A program made the position numbers and the translations under genes. 64,000 nucleotides of DNA, from positions 496,001 to 560,000 of the forward strand of contig WIXG01000009.1 of NCBI GenBank assembly GCA_009869945.1, written 5' to 3'. The stretch comes from Mesaphorura yosii. Its lineage: Eukaryota > Arthropoda > Collembola > Poduromorpha > Tullbergiidae. Within the stretch, counting starts at the first letter, position 1, and the number at the start of each line of letters is the position of its first letter. This document shows positions 12,583 to 26,631 of this stretch, piece by piece. The notes below the pieces were generated by a model. The model was not told where the DNA came from and did no database searches. It was given only the letters and a program-made list of their open reading frames with translations.

Positions 12583-14390
12583 ATGGCTGATCCCAGTCAC
12601 AAATGCACCAGGGCCATCGAACAACTTGAAAATTCCGTCTCGGAGCATGAGGGCCTCTTCACGTGCACGTACGATGACCAGGTACGCAAGGCTTGCTTAG
12701 ATTTTAGACTTTGCCAATGGCGTTGACCTTCGTGACCTTTTGTTTCCGTTTATTCCTACAGGAAGAAGTGGAGCAAAACATACTGGAGCATTATCGTATG
12801 TTTTCAGAGAAAAATTTCGATAGTATTGATAAGGCTCCTGCACTGATCAGGGAGAAGCACATTATTTTTCTTCGGAAAGGCTTAACTAAACTTTCAGATT
12901 CATACGAGGTGAGTTTGAGAGTTTGAGCTGTAACCACTTAATTACTGCACTTAATTCATGCGTGGTACTTATGCTTAGTGGGTTCTCTTGTTATTGTTTA
13001 AGGCTCTTGATGCGAGCCGTCCATGGCTGTGTTACTGGATACTGCACGGATTAAATGTACTCGGTTATAATTTAATGGACGAGGAAAAGCACCAAATTAG
13101 TCACTTCCTCTCCAAATGCCAAGACAATGTGGGAGGTGGATTTGGAGGAGGTCCTGGTCAGATTCCCCATTTGGCCGCTTCATACGCTGCACTCAATGCG
13201 CTAGCGTGCCTCGCATCGGAGTCGGCACTGGAGATTGTAAATCGGTGAGTTGACCTTTTAATTAACCCACCTTCCATGATTGCTCGCTAATTGGCTTGTA
13301 TCATCTTAGCGAACTGCTGCATAAATTCGTCCTGAGTATGAAAGAGAAAGACGGCTCCTTCAGAATGCACCGCGGTGGCGAAGTTGATGTGCGGTCCGTG
13401 TACTGTGCCGTCGTGATCGCGAAACTCACAAATATGGGATCGGCGGACTTGTTCCGGGGTACCGCCGAATGGGTTCTCAGGTGAAGCATTTTACTTTGAC
13501 TCTTTACTGTCCCATGGTTCTTACGGTTGTAGGTTCATAGTTTTCGATAAATGCTCTGTGAATAGATGTCAAACGTTCGAAGGAGGGTTTGGAGGTTACC
13601 CGGGGATGGAGGCCCACGGTGGTTATACTTTTTGTGCCATAGCCTGCCTTATACTTTTGGGACAAGAAAAACAAATGAATCAAACGTCATTGCTGCGATG
13701 GTTAAGTTGTCGTCAAATGAGCTTAGAAGGTGGATTTTCGGTTAGTTCCGATTTATGAATACAATAAACCTCTATTTGGCCCAATGATCTCAAGTTATTT
13801 ATTCAGTCCTTGTTCTACCACGTGTAGGGTCGGACGAATAAGCTGGTCGATGGCTGCTACTCATTTTGGCAAGGCGCTTCCTGTGCGCTTTTAGGCCAAA
13901 TTGATCCCTTGTTAACGAACAGTGAGAAGTGGATATTTGATGAACTCGCGCTGCAGGAATATTTATTAATTTGCTGTCAACATCCACTTGGGGGCTTAAT
14001 AGACAAGCCTGGCAGGTATGGTGCTGTTGGACAAACTGCTAACTATCTTAATGAAGTAGGCTAAGCGGTCAATTTTTATTGTCATCAGGCAACGCGACTA
14101 TTATCACACTTGTTATGGTTTGAGTGGCTTATCGGTGGCGCAGCATTCGGGAATTAGCGTGAAAAACGTTGGGGATGAATCCAATATGCTGGTAAGTGAA
14201 AGTTGGTGCTATGTTGTGGAGAAAATTGTCTTAGATTACTACGATTTGTCAATTTGCTTGTATTTCACAGAAAGCTGTTGATGGGCTGTACAACCTGACC
14301 ATAAACTCGTCTGAAGTAATTTCTACCTATTTCAAAAATAAGTCTGGAAACGGTATTATCAACGATAATCCCAGCCATTGTTCATCCTAG
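12583..14390 (+). CDS. FNTB: Protein farnesyltransferase subunit beta
   Basis: Eight exons sum to 1245 nt (414 aa): 12583-12681, 12762-12908, 13003-13244, 13310-13480, 13566-13740, 13828-14015, 14089-14191 and 14271-14390. The protein has the alpha-alpha barrel signature repeats of prenyltransferase beta subunits: SRPWLCYWILHGLNVL, GGGFGGGPGQIPHLAASYAA, CQTFEGGFGGYPGMEAHGGY and GRTNKLVDGCYSFWQG. Zinc ligands expected for FNTB are present: Asp and Cys around VDGCYSFW, and a His in the HTCYGLSGLS segment. The enzyme transfers farnesyl from FPP to CaaX cysteines as a dimer with FNTA. The FNTB-specific YYHTCYGLSGLS rules out the geranylgeranyl subunits. The C-terminus beyond this is divergent, which is usual. 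The upstream ATG at 12579 is out of frame. Confidence 0.94.
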
Positions 14391-14686
14391 CGCCTTTCGG
14401 TGACTGCAGGTGATTTTTGAAATCTTGTCATTATAATTTCGTAACTTATTAAAATGTTCGTGTGATCTCATCTCCGACCTTTGTGTGGCAGTCGATTTTT
14501 AATTTTAATTCTTGCAAACTCAGGTAACAAGATTGTGATTCGATAATGAAAGGAACCATAAACCATTTCAAAAATTTCTTTAATGGTATTATGAGCACTT
14601 GGAAGATTTTATTAAAGAGCTGATTCGTGATTTCTCGGGGCAAGAGACAAGGAGTTTCGAGTTAGGCGACAAATAAATTAGCGCCA

Positions 14687-15812
14687 CTACGCCTTCGCGG
14701 ATTCTGACGTGGATGTCGACGTATTTACTGCTGCCGCTTTGACAGGCAGAGGCTCGATTTGAAACCGGATGTCCTTTCCTTTCTGCTGCTTGTTGAACAC
14801 TCGAGCGTACTCCTTAACATTGTTCTCGATAGTCTGGAAAACTGACTCCTACACATGGAGAATTTCACGCCTCAGCCTTTCACAATTTTGACGGCCATAC
14901 TGTACGAATTCTATGACACTCACCACGTCTCCCGACCCTTTAGTACTCGAATTTATGAACACGTGTACTCGATGTCCCTTCTGGACCCATTTCACAATGT
15001 TTTTCACTTTGGACAGGAGATCATGTTCGCCAATCTTGTTCTGCACTATCAAAGTCTTGACGTCTTTATGGGCATGTCCAGTGTTAGCCTTCGCTTCGGG
15101 ATCATTGTCACTTCCGCCTAAAAATACAAAAATGAAGGTGCAATTTTAAGAAACTGCAAATTTCAAAATTGCTTAAACAAAGTGCACTGTCCAACCTTTC
15201 TTCGCCTGACGGACGTCTCCGTCTTCAATCTCGCTCAGTTTCACGAGTTTGAACACCTGCTTCTCAGTGTGGATTTTTCCGTCCGAATTATCCAACTTTG
15301 TTAGGTGAAGTCCTCGTCTATGAGCAATCTTTGTTGCTTCATCAAGGGTCACAACAGTCACATTGTCCGTCTCAGAAATCAGCATTATTTTGACTGGCTC
15401 TAGCGTCTTTTTCTTCTTATCTTTTACGATGTAGTTCTTGTCGAGGCTGGAAGTTGTTGCTTGGCTAGAGTTCCTGCATAATGACAGCAATGGCCTGATG
15501 AACGTGATTCCAAACTCCGGATCTGAGGATTTGGAGCTTGGAACGAGATTCTTACCTCGAAATCACAAACTGAAAATACAGCGGTGAGGCTCTGCTATTG
15601 CTAAAGGCGGAGAAAGGCACGATGGAAGGACTACACCGCAATTCGAGCGCCATTGCCAACGAGCGTGGGGTCGAATGATTCTGGTGATTGTGGTATTTAC
15701 GACTCCAGCAAGTCCATAGCCCTAGCATAGGTCGCGCGTGGACAAAATGGTAGCTCGGAAGTGAAGCATTTGCTAATATCGTTCTAATGGCTGCGGCTGC
15801 CTGCTCTGTCAT
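14687..15812 (-). CDS. MTIF3: Mitochondrial translation initiation factor IF-3
   Basis: Four exons: 15812-15556, 15473-15196, 15117-14924 and 14848-14687 (891 nt, 296 aa). The N-domain of IF3 is seen in EPVKIMLISETDNVTVVTLD and EATKIAHRRGLHLTKLD. The C-domain is seen in VKTLIVQNKIGEHDLLSKV followed by WVQKGHRVHVFI, the IF3 core of the 'homologous to eubacterial IF3' type. IF3 prevents premature subunit joining and promotes start-codon selection on the mitoribosome. The reading frame stays open upstream of the chosen ATG to a stop near 16010 but has no earlier ATG. The Arg-rich stretch there (WLRRIRSSLWKK) would be a good presequence if an upstream exon supplied the start, so the N-terminus is uncertain. 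It is head-to-head with HMG-CoA lyase, another mitochondrial gene. Confidence 0.85.
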
Positions 15813-16168
15813 CCTGCTGAACTCTAGGAATAAGTTGGAGACTCCCACGCCACGAGATTGAGCACCACCGAAGTGGACCTCAATGACCTTTTGTTGGCAA
15901 TTTCTTTGTACGCTCACTTTCTTCCACAAAGATGACCTGATTCTACGCAGCCAAGAACAGAACTGAACCACAAACTTCGCGGTTCTACCGTGCGGACCAG
16001 CTGAGATTTAAATTCGACATTGAAAACATGAGCAGAAGCTCGCTCACAAGTGGTTCAAAAGGATCTTATCTCCTAAGTTTATCATACAGGTGAATTTGTC
16101 CAATTCCATTCCAATTTCAGAGGTCAAGGTTTTGGCAAAGTGAAAGCATAAAAACTAACCTAAACCCA
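15813..16168. promoter_or_regulatory. Short divergent promoter region, MTIF3 / HMGCL
   Basis: Only 356 bp separates the two start codons, both of nuclear-encoded mitochondrial proteins. A bidirectional promoter is an inference from spacing; I recognised no specific factor site. Confidence 0.35.
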
Positions 16169-17906
16169 ATGGGAACCAAAGCTGTCTACAATCATGCACT
16201 CAGGAGCGCCTATCGTTTTATACGGACGTCGTCCAGTTCAAGGTTAAAGGTAAGGATGCCAATCGGATCTGATCAAGCGAATGAATTGTGTGACGACGCT
16301 CGAATGGAGTTGAACTTTTGATTGCAGTATCCTGGCAGCACGGACCAGGCAAAGCAGAAACCAGCACCGCCACCAAATATTCCACCCAAAGTCAAAATTG
16401 TCGAAGTCGGACCGCGGGATGGCCTTCAGAATGAATCGTTCATTGTCCCCACTGCGTCCAAGATTGAATTCATAAATAGGCTTTCTCAGACCGGCCTGAA
16501 GAACATCGAAGTGACCAGGTGCACAAAAGATAAATTGTGTGCCTCGTTTTGATGTTTACAACATGATGCCCTTCGTTATAGCTTCGTCTCGAAGAAATGG
16601 GTTCCCCAGATGGGTGACCACACCATCGTTTATACAGAAGTTGAAAAGAAGCCTGGCGTATCGTATCCGGTTCTTGTTCCAAACTTGAAGGGCTTGGAGT
16701 CAGCCGTGAGTGCTTTGAATTTCATACCTCTCTGTTGTCTCAAGTTTTTTCTAGCTCTACGTTTCCATTTCTGATGTTAAACTCTTCTAGATTTCTGCCG
16801 GAGTCAAAGAAATTGCTGTATTTGGTGCTGCATCCGAAACCTTTAGTCAGAAAAATATTAACTGCACCATAGCTGAATCACTCAAGAGATTCGAGGCGGT
16901 TGGTTCAATTTCCTCACAAGCCTTTGCCGTGCATAAAGTTTCAAGTTTTCGTACGCCATTTGCAATTTCAGGTCGCGGAAATTGCAAAGTCGCACGACAT
17001 TCTAATCCGTGGTTACATTTCGTGTGTTTGTGGCTGCCCGTACGAAGGAAATGTGCCGCCAAGCACAGTCGCCAAATTAGCGAAGCACATGCACGACATG
17101 GGCTGCTACGAATTGTCGTTGGGCGATACAATCGGTAGGTTTTTCTTGTGAGATTTCGTGGTTCCTGCAAATCACGAGGGGTTTATGCATAATTTTTGCA
17201 ATTTGTAGGAATCGGAACGCCAGGATCCATTCGACGAGTTTTGGAGGAGGTTTTTACGGTGCTACCTGCGGGTAAGTTTATTTTGATGTTTGCTTCAGGC
17301 AGTTGTGCATTTTGCAGGCAAAAGTTGGTGATTTCCAACTCCACAAATTATATTCTACTTTCTTTTCTGCAGATGTCATCGCCGTTCATTGTCACGATAC
17401 ATACGGTAGGAAGTGTTTCATTATTGATAAATGATATCTGAAGTTGATTTGGTTTAATTTGTTATATCATTCCAGGGCAAGCGCTTCCGAATATCTTGAC
17501 AGCATTGGAAGTAAGTTCAGGCCTCGACGAATGAAAAAATTAAATTGAGAAACGTGGGACCCTATAATGGAAATCCTATTGTTTATCATTCTAGATGGGC
17601 ATTGCGACGGTGGACTCTTCTGTGGCAGGACTTGGAGGTAAAATTCCAACATGCCGGTGCAAGGAACTGAAATCTCCATTGTGACAGACATTCTGTCGTG
17701 TATATTTATCAGGTTGCCCGTACGCGAAAGGTGCAAGCGGAAACGTTGCGACAGAAGACGTGGTGTACATGCTCCAGGGCATGAATGTAGACACTGGCGT
17801 GAACCTCTTTAAGCTGCTGGCAGCCTCCGAGTACATTTGCCAAGTCCTGAATCGACCGACCAGTTCCAAAGCCGGTCGGGCACTGGAAGGGAAACTGGCC
17901 TGCTGA
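16169..17906 (+). CDS. HMGCL: Hydroxymethylglutaryl-CoA lyase, mitochondrial
   Basis: Ten exons sum to 1035 nt (344 aa): 16169-16249, 16328-16518, 16582-16705, 16791-16898, 16972-17134, 17209-17271, 17373-17405, 17476-17510, 17595-17637 and 17713-17906. The first exon encodes a Ser/Arg-rich mitochondrial presequence ([15 protein letters not shown]). The TIM-barrel lyase is clear: [51 protein letters not shown], the metal-binding HCHDTYG spanning exons, and [18 protein letters not shown], which carries the active-site Cys. It cleaves HMG-CoA to acetoacetate and acetyl-CoA in ketogenesis and leucine breakdown. Exons 7-9 are tiny (33, 35 and 43 nt). The C-terminus (EGKLAC) lacks the vertebrate peroxisomal CKL ending. 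Confidence 0.96.
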
Positions 17907-18441
17907 TCAATCGACGTTGACACGGCGGCGGTGGGGGCATTGACTCTAATTTTGACCTAGTCCGATTGTGAATTTTGTGACTGCGACAAGGAAAGAACTG
18001 ATTCAGGATTATGAATTGCGAATTGCTAATTGCGTACAGTAATTAAATTATTGCCATTGCTTATTTTAGTGGCACGAAATAAAAGACGATATTTTTGTGG
18101 ACAAAGCCTGTAGGTAGAAAGTCTTATAGAAGCAGCATGCAACCTGAAAGATGAGAGACGTGTAAATGCGTTGTTCTCAAAAGCCAGCAGTGGCGCCCCA
18201 TTTCGAACGCATTTGACGTCGCCTCCATTTTCTCGCCTCTCACGCGTGTTGTCCGCTGCTGCTACATGTGCATTGACTCTACGTACAGACTGCTGTGGGT
18301 TATTCGGTATCTCTGCCTGCAAGCTGGACACGGAATATTGTGGATTGGCAAAACTTAATTAACTTGGAAAGTTAAATTAGCCGAGTGCTTCGAGTAGAAT
18401 TAAGAGTTTATATTAAATTCCATTAACTTACCCTAACCAAA

Positions 18442-19201
18442 ATGTCAAACAGCGAACTCGCCTGTGTCTACGCGGCACTCATTTTGGCAGATGACGATGT
18501 CACCATTACCGTAAGTGAATTGCCACTGATTTTACAATTATAGGCGTGCTTGTAGGATGAGAGACGTGACAAACATACCAGCCGGTTATCCACTGGCAAA
18601 TTCATTCGACACAATTTATATTCAGATGATGATTCCTCTTCTTTCTGTAGGGCGATAAGATTACCGCCGTGCTCAAGTCAGCTGGAGTGGACGTGGAGCC
18701 GTACTGGCCTGGTCTATTTGCAAAGGCGCTGGAAGGTGTGAACGTGAAAGACCTAATCAGCAACGTGGGAGCCGGAGCGCCTGCCCCAGCCGCCGCGGCA
18801 CCAGCGGCTGCTGCTGCAGCTCCCGCGGCCGCAGCAAAGAAGGAAGAGAAAAAGAAAGAGGAATCGGAGGAGGAGGATGACGACATGGGTTTTGGTAAGT
18901 TTTAAGTTTCGGCTTGACACAATTGACAATTCATAATTCATCGCCAATTTTTATGCTACATTTCCTTACCGTTTACCCATTTCCGAACTGGCCAATTTAA
19001 CTTTTATGCTTCATTTTAACGGATAACTGGTTATCTTCATGAATTATCAGAATAATCACTTCAAGCAACTCTCTTTTAGCTTTTTAGAGACTCCTTGACT
19101 CGACTTTGCCTTCGTCGAGAAAACCCATATTTCGCATTCGCAACAAAAAGGAATAACACGCTAATGATTGTCTTTATCTTTCCGCAGGATTATTTGACTA
19201 A
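18442..19201 (+). CDS. RPLP1: 60S acidic ribosomal protein P1
   Basis: Three exons: 18442-18510, 18651-18894 and 19188-19201 (327 nt, 108 aa). The N-terminal helical dimerisation domain ([33 protein letters not shown]) is followed by an Ala/Pro hinge, an acidic Lys/Glu stretch, and the invariant stalk C-terminus DDDMGFGLFD. The final codons GLFD are on a 14-nt last exon. P1 forms the ribosomal stalk with P0 and P2 and recruits translation factors such as eEF1A, encoded next door. AATAAA at 19309-19314. P1 rather than P2 is indicated by [11 protein letters not shown] and WPGLFAKAL. Confidence 0.97.
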
Positions 19202-20380
19202 ACGCCGAGTAGCTGCTAGTTCAGAAATAATCATCTATGAGGTCTCTGTCCGGAACGAGAGTGCGGTTGATAACATTGTTACTCTGATTCTATGTTGGGT
19301 ACATTTTGAATAAAAACTTAAATGTATTAAAATATGGAATTGGAATAGTTTGCGTCCTGTCTTGTGTAATTTCTGATTATTTCTGATTATTTAATTAAGT
19401 AGGAGAAAAGGAAAGAAAGCGGTCATGTGCCGTGTATTCGTGTTCTTGTCCTGTTGCAGAAATTGCAGTGTCGGTTGAGCTGTGAGTTTTCTCCACTTTC
19501 CTCAGCATCAGATTTTGGGACCTCACTTTCTTTTGCTTCCTGCATTGCTTCATGGCAAATGCGTCCTTTCCGGGCATTTTCTTACGACCGTCTGGGCTTG
19601 GGAGGAATGTGTAGTGGACACTCGTGATCGTGACAAAATTATGGAGAAATTACGATTTCAGTGAAGAATTCATGCAATAATTAATGAAGCGGAAATAGCA
19701 AGCGATGTAAACTTTGATCATTTGCACATTCCTGACCTCAAGACCAAGCTGCTGCGCCCGTCGAATGCAGATTCGGGCTTGCGAGGGCTCGAGATCGAAA
19801 ACCTGAGCATTTCGCCCTCCTAGAAGATGACAGAATAGCAAGTGCTGTCATTCATTACGAGAATCACATAATTGTCGAGAATTGTGGTTTGTGAAAGATG
19901 TAATTGCAAATCATCACCGAGCCTTAAATAATTAGCAGTCGTGGTGGTGGTATTTACAGAGACAGCGGGCAGAAATTTTGCGGAAAGCAAGATTCGCCAT
20001 CGCCATCGTGATTAATTTTTGCGGGCGTTTGCATATTTACATGAATTTTTCCACTCCACATCCGTAATCTTGAAGCCGGCCGGTCAGTCGTGCCGTGGGG
20101 TATGTCAATGAATGGAATAATGAAATGAGATACGGATTACCGGGTACTTGTTGTAGTTAAACGCTAAAAGGTGCATTACGAACGAGAGATCAAATCGTGG
20201 CCGTGGCAGGGCCATACGTGCACACGAAGCACGAATACGGGTACACAGAACGGAGCTTCTGCTCTGCATGCAATGCATGTGGGCAAAGCGAGATTCGAGT
20301 CATCGAGAGAGCAGAGCAGAGCAGCGAGACGTCTTGTTCATTCAGTTCCTTCTTTCTTTTTCAGTTTGGTCGTGGTCGAG
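19202..20380. other. Gap between RPLP1 and eEF1A: 3'UTR, promoter and possible unassigned minus-strand exons
   Basis: The first 110 bp is RPLP1 3'UTR. On the minus strand two stretches look weakly coding: 19822-19735, flanked by TTCTAG and GAG|GTCAGG and encoding AQVFDLEPSQARICIRRAQQ, and a Lys/Arg-rich ORF at about 19577-19395. I could not join or identify them. The eEF1A promoter should lie near 20100-20370. Confidence 0.3.
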
Positions 20381-23332
<2,952 letters not shown>

Positions 23333-24325
23333 CTAGTTGTGGAGGAGGCAGGCAAAATCTTCACAGCGTTTGAATCAGTTTCTATTAACTTTGAAATAAA
23401 TTGTGAAATTGTCGGGCGGTAACAATGGATTGTGGAGGAGAGGACGCTCGCCTTCTCCTCCACGACCTCGTTGCTGTCGTCCGATAATTAGAAAATAAAC
23501 TCCACTAGAAAGAGTTGTTGACTGTATTATATGGTATGTATCTTACAGTAATATATAAATTCTTACATGTTTGAACTGAAAGCTCTTGCTGCAAAAGGAA
23601 ACAACGCTATTGAGTAATTCTTTATTAAATTTATTATTGTAATGAATATTATTATAATTAGGTCAATAAATTGTCTTGTGGGGTTATCATTTGACTTGCG
23701 ACGTATTCTTCTGTTTTGGGCTAGATTTTTGGTATCTGCTTCCAAAAGCTTGATTTGTACCATGCCACGCTCAGCGGCACAGCAGGACTGCGAGAAGCAC
23801 AACGTGGGCTAAGAAAAACTATAAGCGAAGCCCGGGTCTTTGCCCGCCCGCGTATCGCCGTGGCGTGCAGTTATTTTTAGACACAAGATCCAAATCGAGA
23901 TGAGGCAGAACCTGAACCGGAAGTGAATCAATTCGCGCCAGGCTTCAGCATCTTTACGTTCACCGTTCACGCGTTCACGGCTTTTATATGGTTCCATGCA
24001 CCAATAATCCTTTCGACGACGACAGGAATATGAAGTTCACATGCCCGAGTTCGAGTTCCAAGACCACGAGCCCACGGCTTCTCGCTTCGCTCTTGATGCT
24101 TCGTGCTCTAGATCTTTGCCTTTGCGTCGCGTCTTCGTCTTCGTCTCAAATGCAAAATATTGGCAAAATGTAGGATTTCGCAATAACTCACATATTTTAC
24201 GACTTTCCACTCCAAAAATGCTCATAGCACCTAGAAAATCTTGTGTGTGCGCGTGCATCGTCGCCGAGTCTTTTACGCACTGACGGCGACAGCGTTGCGC
24301 TGATTGGCTAATTAATCTAATCGAA
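23333..24325. other. Gap between eEF1A and FGF
   Basis: It begins with the eEF1A 3'UTR and two AATAAA signals, and the rest is the FGF upstream region. A short ORF at about 24030-24173 contains a hydrophobic stretch (LLASLLMLRALDLCLCVAS) that could be a signal peptide on a missing first FGF exon, with a possible donor at AAAAT|GTAGGA near 24169. No splice evidence confirms this. Confidence 0.35.
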
Positions 24326-25100
24326 ATGTGCTGGGGGTTGTGTGAAAGTTGCGCCTGTGGCTCTTTCGGAGCGGGAGCAGACAGCGACAATCCGGGCACT
24401 AGCACTCAAGAAGGACGGAATCCGCATTCCACAGACAACGTTGAGGAACCCCGGGACGATGGCGGAGTGGTCGACCCTGCGGGGAACCCTTTCTCAGGTC
24501 GAAGACGCCGAATTCGCCGTCTTTGGTGTCAGACGGGCTACGATCTGGCAATTTATCCCAACGGAACCGTTCGAGGCACGCAGTCGCCAAAGAATAAATA
24601 CGGTATGTCAAAATCGAGCGGCACCTGCTGCGTGTTGTCGCTGCCAAATTTCAGGTTTTCACGTAAATGTTCACTTTGGCGCAGCTCTACTGGAATTTGA
24701 AGCCGTCCACATGGACGGCCACATTCGTATCAAAGGCATCGCCACGGATTTTTATGTCACGATGACTCCGGCAGGTAAAATCACGGCGCAGCCTCTGGCC
24801 ACAAATCGGGGCACGATTTGGGTTGAGACGGGTATGGCTTCTGGAGCGACGTATCATTCACTTCTGTCACTGGATTATGCACACAAAGGTACATTCGTCA
24901 TTCGGTTTTGCTCAAAATATGCGTAAAACGAAAGGCAGACGTAGGCGTTGAGAATTATTACAGTATAACCTGTTTGGTTGCCCACAGGCTACTATTTGGG
25001 CCTGAAGAAAAACGGAATGCCGAAGGAGGGCCCCCGAACCGCCCATCCATACCCACAAAAGGCGACTTCGTTCTTATCAAGAATTGTTGCTGAAGAATGA
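24326..25100 (+). CDS. Fibroblast growth factor (FGF) family ligand
   Basis: Three exons: 24326-24602, 24655-24888 and 24988-25100 (624 nt, 207 aa). The beta-trefoil core begins after a basic run (GRRRRIRRLWCQTGYDLAIY, PNGTVRGTQ). It continues with LLEFEAVHMDGHIRIKGIAT, DFYVTMTPAGKI and the hallmark GYYLGLKKNGMPKEGPRT, and ends near FLSRIVAEE. The two intron positions match conserved FGF introns. The stretch before the core is about 80 aa, acidic and low-complexity, and lacks an obvious signal peptide when started at the ATG at 24326. It could therefore be an internally started, FGF1/9-like ligand, or an upstream exon may carry the signal sequence (see the preceding gap). A receptor-tyrosine-kinase ligand role is family knowledge. 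The subfamily is not assigned. Confidence 0.9.
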
Positions 25101-25414
25101 AGAATACCTCCTAGTCTAGAGGCTACAGGCTACATATGAAGTATGGAGTCAGTCAAACTCACGCTAAGGCTAACAGTAATTACAGTAATTATATAACTGC
25201 CAACTTAGTCATTCAACGTGAAATCAGTCGAATTTCGTTGTTATTCCAATTTTTTGAGCTATTTTAGAGTATCAAACTAAAAACAGTATTACCTTACAAT
25301 ACAAAGTACAGACGAAAAATATGAAATGTAGTTTAATATTGATTCAGTACAGCACACACAGTCGCAAGAAGGCGGAAGCCACCATCATCTCAAAGTTAGC
25401 CCGCCTGTCTCATG

Positions 25415-26410
25415 TCATCTCTTCCGCTCCACTTTGGCTGACTTCTTCTTCGCCTTGTCCTTGCGCTCCTGTGCTGCGGCCTTCTGCTTCGCCCTGCATT
25501 AAGCAAAATTTAGATATTAAATTCTCTACCCGAGAACGCCAAAGCCAAAATCAGAGCATTTGCACTTGCCTGTCCTCCTTGTCGCGTTCTTTCTTTTTGA
25601 GGTGCTCTGCCTTCTGGTGATCTCTGAATTCTTTCTGCTCATTCAGTACTTTCTCCACGTTGGCATTTCGTCCTACGTCAGTCAGAAGAGAGGTTGCTCC
25701 GCCACCCCTGCGCTTTTCTGCACCGCCGGATGTGCCTGGCTTCAGTTTCGCGTCAGTCTGCTCCTCATCTTCGCTTGAATCCTAAGAACAAGATGCATGC
25801 ATGCCATGAAACATCGCTTCTTATCGTACGCATCTTACAAATGTAACAAGGACCGACTTACCGAGCTTAAATGTGACAAGATAGCATCCCTCAGCTTGCT
25901 ATCTTGCAGTTTAGCTGTGGAATTCGATTGGGCGGCTTCAAGTGAGCAGGCTTGTTTCAAGAGCTCGTCCAGCTGTGAGTCGCCCGACTTCGTGGCGCAA
26001 TGCTGAGGACGAAAAGCGAAGTTGTCACAAAAAGTCACCCTTAATTGTTAGAGTTTCTTACCTCGGGATTATTGTCAGAATCTTTGACATCTTTCCCCGC
26101 AGCGTTTGTCGCTTCCTTCCATCTCTTGAAAATTTCCTCTCGTAGTAGCTGAACGTCCGATGCCTACAGGGTCAGTATAAAAATGTAATCCCAAGTACCG
26201 GAACCGGCTAACGTATTGCAACAAGTAAAACCATTAGAATAAACCTTAAGAACGTACCCCTAACTCTTGTAGAATCTCTTCTATTCCTTCTGCTTTCTCA
26301 CTCCAGTCTTCATCTTCCTCCAGAATTCCCTTTATGTAGCTGCTGAAGGTGACTTCGTCAGTTTGCAGCGCACGCAGTTGATCACAAAGCCAGTTTTCAA
26401 ATTTATCCAT
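25415..26410 (-). CDS. CCDC43: CCDC43 family protein
   Basis: Five exons: 26410-26258, 26163-26062, 26002-25862, 25781-25570 and 25493-25415 (687 nt, 228 aa, close to the human 224). The N-terminus MDKFENWLCDQLRALQTDEV then SSYIKGILEED resembles the PWI-like fold of CCDC43. The C-terminal third carries the family pattern: ATSLLTDVGRNANVEKVLNE, then a Lys/Glu/Arg-rich coiled coil ending KKKSAKVERKR. Intron 4 begins with GCAAGT (AG|GCAAGT), a GC-AG intron. The function is poorly defined; it has been called a coiled-coil protein of unknown role. Its ATG overlaps the stop of a small upstream ORF on the same strand. Confidence 0.88.
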
Positions 26411-26631
26411 TCTCCATTACACAAACGTCTTCCCCGTCCACTTCTGACTTGACCCCTTCCTTTTCCTGGAGCAAACGGTAGAATTCGTCGAAAGCAGCAA
26501 ATTGCGAAATGTGCTGGACATAAATGAAAGTAGGAAACTACTGACATGTTCAAGATTTGGTTCAACTCAGCCACAAGGATTTCTGCCTCGAAACTTCCTG
26601 CGCTTGCAACAAAGAAATAAGAAATTCGCAT
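26403..26631 (-). CDS. Possible small protein encoded immediately upstream of CCDC43
   Basis: The ORF begins ATG at 26631 (MRISYFFVASAGSFEAEIL). With a 61-nt intron (donor CTT|GTGGCT at about 26574, acceptor GTCCAG| before 26513) it continues HISQFAAFDEFYRLLQEKEG and ends ...DGEDVCVMENG, stop at 26405-26403. That intron size fits the local norm of 60-75 nt. The FDEFYRLLQEKE part looks protein-like and helical. The stop overlaps the CCDC43 start in the sequence ATGGATAA. A TATAAAA lies about 25 bp before the ATG, although the pyrimidine-rich TTCTTATTTCTTTGTTGCAAG could instead be a splice acceptor, making this only the 3' end of a larger gene. I do not recognise the family. Confidence 0.4.

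Noticed and set aside
15811-15971. Longer MTIF3 start at 15971
   Set aside because: The codon there is GTG and no in-frame ATG lies between it and the upstream stop; ATG at 15812 was used instead.
18602-18886. Ser/Phe/Ala-rich antisense ORF over RPLP1
   Set aside because: It is the complement of the Ala/Pro hinge and acidic tail of P1.
26514-26541. 28-nt intron in the small ORF upstream of CCDC43
   Set aside because: It would be far below the local minimum of about 60 nt; a 61-nt intron from the donor at 26574 gives the same frame and is preferred.
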